Source of the DNA: Cristatella mucedo
Taxonomy: Eukaryota > Bryozoa > Phylactolaemata > Cristatellidae
Assembly: GCA_009760855.2 (NCBI GenBank)
Contig: WPIO01000001.1
Span: 4,766,501-4,826,500 of the forward strand
Direction: 5' to 3'
DNA length: 60,000 bases
The notes beneath the pieces were generated by a model, which saw nothing but the letters and a program-made list of their open reading frames with translations, had not been told where the DNA came from and made no database searches. Positions 13,201-24,443 of this stretch are shown in pieces (position 1 is the stretch's first letter; every line of letters starts with the position of its first letter). Made by a program: the position numbers and the translations under genes.

Positions 13201-16200
13201 GGCACGCAGCGTGCACGGCTTCCGGATGAGCTTGCCGACAACGTTCGCCTCAGCTGCTGCGTGTGAAAGCACCTCGGTCAACAAGGCAGCATGCGATCGC
13301 CGGCATTGTTCAAACAGGAACAGGAAAATAAATGACACTGGCCTGCCAAAGCCCAGTCGGGCATGCGGCACGAAGAATCACGAGCAGGATAGGCATTACG
13401 CTTCGAAAATGGCACCACACCTAGGAGCCGAAGCCCGAGCATGCATAGATGCGCACAAAGGGAGCTGCTTCACACAACAAAAGGATTGCGACACACCAGG
13501 GGGCAAACCAGTGCTGTCCTTACGAGTGTGATGCCGGAGCAACGCCTCACCAAACGCTCACAGGTACACAACGAACCGAAAGAAGACTGCCACCACCACC
13601 CCGAAGGCTAGCCTTCGGGGTGGTGTGGCAGCTATTATCTGAGTGCATCTGTTCGGGGCGCCGATCTGCATGCGCGAGCAATGGAGACCTCGCCGGCAAG
13701 TCTGTATCTCGTCCTTGATGCTTTTTAGGCAGGCCCACTCACGAAAGCAAACGACTGCACTGACAGCTAAGGAGGTTATACCAGAGTGAGCTGAGTCACA
13801 AAAGACAAGGCAACCACCAGCCAGTCATCCATGCATACGTGCGCCCCAATGCTGTTGACGATCGTGTTAAAAATTAAAGCATGCGGTCCTGGCCGTACAG
13901 CATTTAGATATGCATTCTCATTGCAATACCTTCGCCCGCCACATTGTTTTGCTGGTGGCACACCACCTTGCGGGTCGCCCGTGCAACCTATTCAGCCTTT
14001 GAAAATATTTATCACTTGCCTTAGTTTCCAGTATTTGAAAAGTTTTCCAGTGATTTCCTAGTCGGTATTGCGGCAAGAAGTAGGCACACTGATAACTCAC
14101 AGGCCATCTCTGCCCCTTAGCTGCAACCATGCATGCGGATAGTCAATCCACACAGCTCTACATAAAGTGGAAGTGTCCTTTTCTTAGCCACAGCTAAATT
14201 TCCATGAAAGGCACGAGCATTTAGATATCCAGACAAAGAGGGAAATAATCAAGTCAGTAACGCAAAATATGGTACAACAAGCCACTCAAGAAAGAGCCAT
14301 CTGGACCACCATTTTGCCTATATCCTGAACTCAAATGCATATTACCTAACTTGTTGAGATGACCTTGAGACAATGAGCTTCTTTTGTTGAGCCGATCTTG
14401 AGCTCTTTCGGTTATAGTTTTTATCATCGAACGGTAAAGGCAGCCGACTGCCAAACCCAGTTTTGTTAGAAGTTGGTCTGCTTGCACGACGTAAAAGATG
14501 TGGCTGTTTCAATGCTATGAACAGATGAAGCAGTACACTCTTGTTTTAATCTACAGTCCTTCCCTTATATAATATATGCCCAGATCCTATTTAGGGTGCC
14601 GTGCCTTGTAGTCACTCTCTTTGGCTTTCCACTGACTCCCACCTTCCTTTGCCAACACCCTTCTTTCTGACAGACTGAGACATATGTCACTGGTCCTCTC
14701 TGCGATGGGTAGGGCTTAGCCTATTTGGAACTCCCATCATAGACACGTGAACAACTTGGACATGATTATACTTTTGCAAATCAGTTCGAGTTCCAGTTCA
14801 ACGATGAACCGAAATGATTTGCACTCCTAATTAACTTGTACCAAACGGTATAGCAGCCGGCTAAACGTCTCTGCCAGAGTGCAGCCCTCTAGCCTATCCT
14901 AAAGATGTTTTTTAATGAGATTTTGGTCAAGCGGCAGGCTCGGCCAACTCACAAAACTGACAGCTTCTCTATGAAAAACCTCACGGAAGCTTTTGCTGCT
15001 TGCATCGGCTCAGGCCGTGACAGCCCAAGGAGGTAAGGTGATTGCTCTTCACGACCGATGTCGTGGGTTCGAATACTTCAGTGGACGATCCCTTATTGCC
15101 AACTGCAAGCAGTGGTAATAGCCGTTATGCTGCCATAGAAATGGGGCTGTTGAATCAGCTAATAACTTTTTATTATCCTGCTCCCAAATATAACAACTTG
15201 CCACAATAACTCTAAAACTTGGAATCCTAGCATTGTGCACCAGATCGATGAACACATGCTGGTCCACCAAGTCTGTTCATACGTGATACCCCAACATCGG
15301 AATAACAAAAACAACCCCAGACCATGACACTACTGCTACCGAAGGCAGTCAGGAGAAGAATTAATTTTTTTGCCGAACTTACGTACGTCATTCGTTTCAT
15401 GTTAGTGAAAAGCATGAATTTGGACACATCGATCCTATAAAACTCGGCTCCAGTCGTCTGCTATGTAGTAGCAATGGTCCCAGGTCCTCCTGAAACGATA
15501 TCTTCAGTGTAACCCTGTAAGCAAATGCTTGCACTTGGTCCAACTTCTCCATATACCAAGCTAAGTAGTCTCCAAAGCACCGTCTTTATGCTTACGATAG
15601 TGCCAATAGTGGTTGGTAGCTACTAAGACCACTCGCTGAGCGAGTCACCACCCTCAGTCACCAAGATCCGGCATCGCCAGGCCAAAGTTGCCCCACCGGC
15701 TCATCTTCCATAGGCGACCTGAGCGGCCTACTAGTCGTGGTGAGGTTTTAAGTTTCTTCAGATAGTAGCTCATTCACTCTAGAGTTGCTTTTTAAGAGTT
15801 TGTGCAACTTCTCGGTTGCATCGATCAGTGGCCTCCTGGGCCTGTTGGAGTAGATGCCACAACGAGCAAGACGAAGCCGGCTCTCTCTCTGTGGGCAGAG
15901 AAAACCAGCTCTCGTCCCCACAGATTGCAAAGACATGCAGGAACTCATATGTAGCAAACAGCTAACATTTTGAACTTGTTGATTCCAAGAAACCTCTTAT
16001 TTAAATGCCAAACTCCATAGTAACCACGTGATATTTAGCAGGTTTAGGATTTTGCAATGAATCAAGTATGAGAGATAGCCGGTCTGCTTTGAAGGTGACG
16101 ATTGTGGTTTACTTCAGCTGGCTGCTATACAAAGATCATCAGCTCCATTTGACCAATTCGCTCAATTTTAGTGATAGAAGACTTAAGAGAGTTGTTTAAC

Positions 16201-19200
16201 AGTAGTCAATGATCAAATATCATACCTGGTGTCAGACGTGAGATGAAACAGCAAGTCAAGCAGAAATTTGTGGCACTCAATTTGTGCACTGGGCAGCACG
16301 GTTTCAACGGTAGGTAAACTAACGACAGATCCATCCAGACGTCCAACTCCAAAGCGTGCCAAGCACTGAGCTATGGCATTTCGAAGAGCAGAACCAGGGC
16401 TCGCTGCTGGGTCGTAGCGGAGACTGTACAAAAGCACAGATATCAGTCTAGTCAATCCTGATGGCGGCACGCCTAAAAAAGCGCAGAGGTAAAATTATCC
16501 AGCAAAGGTCTGCAATGTTTCTTAAAATAGTTTCTTGTACAGCTTCACTCAAAATGTAAGCAATTCTACTGAAACTAGACCACATTTTTGCATCGATCTG
16601 CCTCCAATTTCCTGAGGTGTGGTTCTCTTAAAGGCATTTTTCTCGTGCTTTTTATATGCACAAACGAGTCTACAGCCAAGTAATGTACATGATTCCCAAT
16701 GTAAGTTAAATTAGAATCTCCGAAATGCAACTGATTGGAGAGAACACAAAGATCTGCTTGATGAAATGCCCAAAAGAGCAGCGCGAAGCCCACCCGACAC
16801 TGCAAACGATTGCCTGGATTCGCTAGATCAACCTTGACTACCTAAAAATGCTATTAAAAGTGTGTGGCACTTATATTGACATAAATCAAAAGAAATACAA
16901 CTTTACCTGCATCTGCTATACCCATCAAGCTATCAGCCTCATACTCGGACAAACTTACATAACGAATCATTTGGCACAATTCTAGATTTAGAGGAGCAAT
17001 TCGAAAGCTTCGACCATGTGGACTGGTAAGTTCAGGCTGGCACATGCTGCAATATGGATAGATCTGAGAAAGGATAATTATTAGTGCTATGATTTCTACA
17101 CCAAAACAATCTCCATAAATTACCATTTTAATCAAAATGATTGTTTACGTCATATCCCAAAGCTGCAGCCCCATATCGAGCTAAATTAAAAAAGCATTTA
17201 ACTACCTTCCGCCCATAGACCGACATAAAAAAGCAACACACAGAGGTAGAGTCAAAATACATACAGTTTACCTGAAGTAGCAGAACTCATTTGGTCTCCA
17301 GTAGCATCTTGTGCAAAACCATGTGTTAAATGTTCTAATATGCGATGAACTGCTGCGATTTTTGTTCGAGCACTTGCACCCAGATTGGTCAGGCATTCCG
17401 TGATGAGTTCCAGCACCTACAACGGAGCAAATCAGACTGCTGAAAAACTGCATGCTATTGAAAAGTACACAGAAATAGCTTCAGGTCAGAAAACTATGCA
17501 GTCCAGCAATGTAACGAAAAAAATTATTGAGGTATTCATACAAAGATCTACGCGGTAACTCTTGACCATATACAGGTAGTGACACAAAACAAAAGGAACC
17601 AGGGCGACTCAGCTTGAAATATATGAGAGTTGAGCACTCATCCTGCACTATTCAGTCAGTGTCAACATTCTAGAGCAGTAAACATTTTGGCAATGTGCAA
17701 GGAAGCATCAATAAGATGCAAATGGTACGCATACCCGGCAAAGCCTGCATAAACAGAAAACAAGCAGATATGTTTGTTTTCTCAAATTTGAAGGCAATGA
17801 TGAACGCCATACACCTAGATGGGTAACCAGTCTCTGCTACTACGGAGAATTGCAGGAGCCTGACAGCATTTGAGGACACTGCTTCTACCACCAAGACAGA
17901 TATAACATTCTTCTTCCCCCTCCTTCACAAGGTGGAGAACAAGTGCTAAGAGAACTCAACTCGTAGGGTTAAGTGAAACAGCACCAACACAGCTGTCAGT
18001 TCAAACGTATAGGCACAAGAAAAACGATTTTTGTAACTGATTTCCTAAGCTAAATACAGATTTAGATCCGTGGTTCTCAACCTTCCTAATGCCGCGACCC
18101 TTTAATACAGTTCCTCATTTTGTGGCAACCCTCAAACATAAAATTATTGTGTACAAAATGTGGGAATGCATGTTTTCCTATGGTCCGATGGTAATTCGGA
18201 GGTAATCAACTGAAGTTTAATACTAGTCTTAATTGGCTACCTATTATGGAGTCAACGAAGAAACTACTGCAAGATGCATCATACATACAGGTAATATAAC
18301 TACATTATCTGTATCTTGACTTACCTAGAAGCTCCTGTAGGGGATATGCATTTGGTTCTATATGCTATGCACACAGATGGACCCAAAGTATGAACTGCCA
18401 CCAGCACAATTTAATATTCGACATGTGAGCATTCAACGAGATGCAATACCTACGGTGGTAAACAGGTCAGGCGAGTGGCCACATTATCAAGATGGCGTCC
18501 ATACCTTGGCTACCGTAGGGCGCTCAGAAGAGATAGGTGCTGCCTGCAGGCAGCGAGGTCGTGGGCTGAGCTGTTCAAGGCAGTCCCTGTCAATGGTCGT
18601 GCTGATCGAACTCCACACAAGATCCAGAAGAGCCTCGGCCTATGCAAGATACAGAGGACGATGTAACGAATGCTCGAGTAGATTTGCACAACACAGATCA
18701 ATGCTAAGATCCAGCTGCTAGTGCCTCTACTACTAGAATCTCAAAGAACCACTCATCTCTTATGCAACAGAGTGCACAAACTACCAGCTTGAATATAGAT
18801 TCGGTCCTCTTGGGGCGCTATACTAAAGGCAATACCATTTCCCGGTTTGCTTGATCTCACTTGCTAAACTGCTTTCCGTCGACTGCTAAAAACATGACAA
18901 GATTATGCTCACCAAACAGATATGCCTTTAAAAATTAATAGCTAAAGTTTACCTTAAGTCTGATGCCTTCCCATTGCCATATGCTTCTTACAGAGTCAAC
19001 TACAGCTGGTATTTTTTCTTGCAGAACCTGGGTGTGTGACATGGGAGAGTTGAAGTCATTTAAGGCATAAGCACTAGCATGCGCAAAGAGAACAGCTCTT
19101 ACCATAACTGGCCCACGAGTACTTGAAATCAGCTTCCAAAGCGAGACAAACACATCTAAGAATGCCGATGCAACTTCGAGGCCATTTGCCGAGTGTGAGT

Positions 19201-22200
19201 GCGTCCGAGTACTGGTGCGAAAGGCGCCACATTTGTGAGTACCTAGCAGGTCTCTAAACGAAATCCAAGTTGGAAGACGTTTCAGAAAGGCCACCGTTAA
19301 CTACAGGGAACCAATCAGAGCAAGCATAGCAGCCATTTGCGAAGGGGGGGTCATACCGATCGGCATGCATTAGGCATGTTGGTGTGCAGTCGGCAAGCCA
19401 CGATACAACATGGCACAGCTCACGCACAGATGTACTGGCAATCTCATGCACTGCATAGGCACAGAGCTGAGGCCCGTTGGTAGTGCCGGATACCCTGCAC
19501 AGCTCTGGTAGGAAGAGTTCGATCAAAGTTCGGTAGCAGCACGCCGACTCCATCCAGAAAGAACCGTCGCCACCAATACATCGGGCGTTCTCTAGGCACA
19601 AGGTCGCGTGCTGCAGGATCCTGTGCACGGTCACCTGCGACGAAGGCGATATTCAAAACCAGTAATAAAAGTGGAAACGAAGCCCGCGACCGGTGTTGAC
19701 TAGCAGAAGACAAGCATCAGCAATACAGCGAGGTGATCTCCCACTCTCAAACGCCAGTAAATCCCTGTAACCACAAGAGCAGCCAAGGGAGAGTTCGAGC
19801 AGCCCTGGTGTGGCCCAGGAGTTAAGGTGCTTGCCTTTGACGACCGACGTCAAGGTGAATGCATATGATGACCAAGATCGTGGGCTCGACCCCTGTGGCA
19901 CATGTGAAGCACCTGGATAGAGATTAAGTTCTCTTAGGGTTCTATACAAACGAATCATATTTATACTTATTTATTTCGGGCAAATGTATTACGAACAGTA
20001 GGCTGTGCTAGATGAGCTGAGAATCCTACTAAAGGCTAACGGCACAGCTCATTCAAATTCCGAAGGACTATTGGCTACTAAAGCGTTTGCTCAGACAAAG
20101 TCCCAAAGGGACTTTGTCTGAGCAAACGCTTTAGTAGCCAATGTCGGGCGTCACCAACCAAATCCCATCGCTCTTACCAAGCGCTCTAATCCCTACGAGC
20201 ATTACGACGCTAAGTAACCAACCATAGGCGACTGCAAGTTTACTTTGTAGCTAAGCAGCTTAAGAGGAAATCTAAAAACGCGAAAGTAATGTGGCACAAA
20301 GTCAGCTGTCTTGGCCTGTCTGCATCTGCTTCACTCCACGATGCAAAGTCACCAAAACTGTACTGCTATGCTCAAATACCAGAAGACAATCCGTAAAACT
20401 ACCGATAGTCACTTGCTGGTACCAATGTGGTGCACGATGCATGCCTGCGCACGTGTGTGCGTACCTGTGCTCGTGCGTATGCAAACAGATCATGGAGAGT
20501 GTGTGCCATCAGTACGATAACCAGTGCCCGGCTGTTTAGGCAGATATTAAAAATTGTCAAGTACTGGAGATCACATTTTGCGACGTGGCTGCTGATGCAT
20601 AGGCAAATAGCCTGCTGGCACTGCCGGCATTGCCAAACTGTAATGGGAAATAGGTTTAGAATTTCCCTTACAGCCCGTTCGTGCAACCGACTGAGCAGAC
20701 AGTCACAGCATGCCTACGCCGGACCCGTGACATGTGGCAGCATGTGCATGAGCAATTCGGGTGCAAGGATTCAAGCATGCGAGCACGTGTCTATGGCCGC
20801 TGGCCACTCCTAATGAGCGGATGGACCAAATAGGTGAACAGAACACCAACAGCTGCTAAAGGATTCTACCCAGTCAGGACAGAAATATGCTTCGTCATGT
20901 ACACATGGTCACTCAAACACTAAAAGCTTAAGCCCCAGAGTGACATTGAGATGGGGTGCCATTCTGCTTTCATCTCCTCTCCCAAGGGCAAATCGGCCAA
21001 TATTTTACAATAGTGCAATGTAATTCATCTCTGTCTGTAACTCCACAAAGCAACAAAGTCAATGTTGGAGTTACCGAGGAGAGTTTTCCATAGCGTACTC
21101 ACAGGCTAAGCGGCTCTTTCGGTACTCATTTGGTAGCCAAGAGACTTCATCTCACACAACAAAGAGAAAGTGAGAAGCATAGCTGAGTCAAGAGGGCAGT
21201 TGAGGTAATGAGTAGCATGGACGTGACAGCTCAAGACGGCTGGAAAAGACGTGGCATAGTCGGCAGCAGGAGAGTAGATGTCATTGCATAGGAGTTGTGG
21301 AGGTGAGTTCCACAGTCTAGGACCTGCAGAGCAAAAGCTTCTGGCGCCAGAAGTCTTTAAGCAGAGGAACGGACCAGCTAGTTGATTGTCCACAGAGGAC
21401 CTGAGGGCACGAGGAGGGTGAAACTGATGCAGCAGTTCAGCTAGGTCGAGGAGCCAAGCCGAGGCAGGCCTTGTGGCTCAGTGTAATAAGTAGAAAGAGA
21501 TTTAGTTCTCTGAGGGTGAGTACAAATGCCATATTTTTATTATTACTATTATTAAATCTTTTATATGGCACATAAAAAGAACCAAATCTCTATGCAAACA
21601 CAACTCACTGCAATACAAGCAATAACGACTAAATGAAAAGCAAGGTGTCACGCTTTAACAATCATACAAAGCTTACGACAGGACAATTTGGGCCACTGGG
21701 TATTATGACCACTGGTTAGTCAAATCAGATCATGTACAGATAAGCATGTAAAGCACATAGGAAAAAAGACAAATTCTCTGGGACACAGGAGAAGGCTCAG
21801 CAGAACCCTTAAAATTAAGCTAAGGATGCAATGACGCAATGTCAATCTAGGTGGTAACAGAAGCCAGTTCCGGAATTTCGGTGCATACGAAATGAAGGCC
21901 CAATCACCACAGAAGTTGAATCTAGTGGGAAGAGCGGCAAGACGATTGGAAGCAGAGGAGCAACAAGGCGCAAGAGCAGACGGAAAAACAAGGTCACATT
22001 TAAAGGCGCGGGCCAGTCCTTACAAATAAACATGCAGTAATCTATATGAAATATCTCAGAAAATTGAACTAGTTTGGTTGTTGTACTCTTGTCTAAGCAG
22101 GCCCTAATTTTGGAAATTTTCCTCGGCCGACGGTAGGCCAAATGAAAATGGGACAATTTGCTAATCAGATGACAAGTCATTTTGTAATAGGGATGCCCAG

Positions 22201-24408
22201 ATAACGGGTAGACGTTAAGGAAGTGATTCAAAAACACCAATCTTGAAAGTGAGGTCTTACAACTTAAGGAAGACACAGGGCTTGCCCATAATTATTAGGC
22301 TTGTCTTATCTTATTTATGCATAACTGCACTGAGAGACCTAAGAGAAGTAGAGAGAGGCCCTGATCAGCATTGCTCAGAAGCTCATTGCCAAGCCACAAC
22401 AGAGTGGTTTCCGGGGAATTGTTAGCCCTTAAGTACCGATTGGAGCTTGACAGCAAGATCTGATGGAACTGAAGAAATCTTTTAGCTGCAGCGAATCACT
22501 CATTCAAGATTCTTGGATTAGAACGACAGAAGGAAGACTGGAAGAAAGTTACTTGGGCTCACCCGATCTAGGTCGGCTTGTAATGAGTGGCCAGACTGCA
22601 GCCTTTTTCAGAAGGAAGTGTACGTCGCTTGTAACTAGGGAAATACTTTCGATCTTTCTTATGGTGGGCAGAAACAAGTCTACGCACTTCATACGAAGAA
22701 CTGTTGGGACAAGGTCAAGAAGACTAGTGGTCTTCATGGCCTCGGAGACAATTTTCGCAGTGAGCTCAATAGACGCAGGCATGAATAAGGCAAGAGAAGA
22801 AGAGTAGGGTAATATAGGGCTGCAGTCCAAACATGATGGCAGTGAGGGGATTAAGTCACTAATCCGTTTCATCTTAAAAAAGAAGACTTTGGAGAAACAC
22901 TCAGCCAAGTCGCCATGGGGTCACTGGGCACTGCGCAGGTTTTCGAGCACTTAATGTGGTCAATAGTCAACAATTAACACTTTTGGGTTCTTGATCTCTG
23001 ATTCGACTATTTCCCCATGAAATCTGGACTTGGCCTATACAAAAATGGATTTGATATTACCTACAATAATTTTCAAACGCCAAGCAGCGGACAGTGAACC
23101 CCGATTTTTTGTAGCTATTTTTTTAAGCAAATATACATGGAAACGCGAATTCGCTCGAATGTTCCAACGAGCTTGGCAAAGCACAGTGTTAAAAAAGCAA
23201 AGAACGTCTAAGAAAGCCCCAAAGAGTTTGACATACCGGGTTGTCGGTAAGCAGACCGGCTACAGTCTTGCTCTTCGAGTTGCTACACTGCTCCAGGTAG
23301 CTGAATGTACTCTGCAGCGCCAACGACAAGCTGAGATTTCCAGGCTGACTGCAGCAGGATAAGCAAACAGACAACGTCAAAGCAGGTACACACTACGGTC
23401 TTGCAAGTCTCTAAAGCAATTTGCTTGCATGGGAACGACATTTACTTGCCGGCAGCTGAACCAAGAACTGGCCTGCACTCCAACCTTAGCAGCAGCATCA
23501 CGATCTTGTCGAGATTTTGAAAAATACACTGGTTGACCTGTCAGCGATGAAGGTAACCATCATCTGTCACTCTAGCATAACGCCAATCACAAGTAGCAAC
23601 GGCAACTCCATGAATAAAAAAGGTCTAACCGCTTTTTCCGAAAATGCAGCCGTGACGGCATTGTAAGCACGTAGGCTGTGCCTGATCTGTGAGTCGTTAG
23701 CTGTATTTGAGTTTTTCATCGCTATCACCGGCAGAATGCAAGCCAAAATGTATGCGAGGGCGTGCTCTATGACTGTCTCAGTCGGCAGGTGTAGTGCAGT
23801 TGAGATGGTGGCAAGAGCAGCTGCTGCTGATGCCTCTGTGTCCTTATTACCACTATGCTTTGCCAAATATGCAGCACCGACCAGGACGTCTTTGTAGTTC
23901 CTGAAAAAAGATCGATTGTCAACAAGTGGGTGACAATATTCTCTTAAACTCCACCGCCAACTACTTGCAGTGAGTTTCAGCACTCTAAACACTAGCAAAA
24001 CTATTCAAGCTTAGCACGAACAGCGAGCACAAAATACATCTAATTAAACCTTTAATTTAACTTCACTGACCTGCTGATAAAACTAAACTCATACTTCCGA
24101 ACTTAATATTCACACAGCAACGTTCAACCATATTTTAAAATTTAGGATCCCTACCTATCGTTAGCGTGTGTGTGCCCTCTAAAAGGCAGATTAGTAAATA
24201 CCGCCTTGGTCTGCTGCATTTCCAAAGTAGTTGCCTCGGCAACAGCCTGTCCCTCTGTGTCAGTGGCCTCCCAGACGGCAGGTCGGTTCTCTCTCATTCT
24301 GTAGGCCTTTTAAAGAGCTAGCTAAAAGTCGTCAGCTACTCGAAAATAGCCGAAGCCTTAAATCGGCGCACGTGTGTGTGTGTGTGTGTGTGTGCTCACA
24401 CATATACT

Positions 24409-24443
<35 letters not shown>

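Larger units (their letters stand above)
10660..16220. other. ATM intron 29 contents
   Basis: This 5.6 kb intron holds two S1 SINEs, a Tc1-like fragment and a perfect 32-bp palindrome at 13.6 kb. A GC-rich stretch (12.5-13.7 kb) has several plus-strand open frames that resemble no known protein. I see no extra ATM exon; the flanking exons join in phase without one. Confidence 0.5.

Noticed and set aside
12855-13718. Chain of plus-strand open frames in a GC-rich stretch
   Set aside because: No recognisable domain, no start context or splice structure, and base composition alone explains open frames here.
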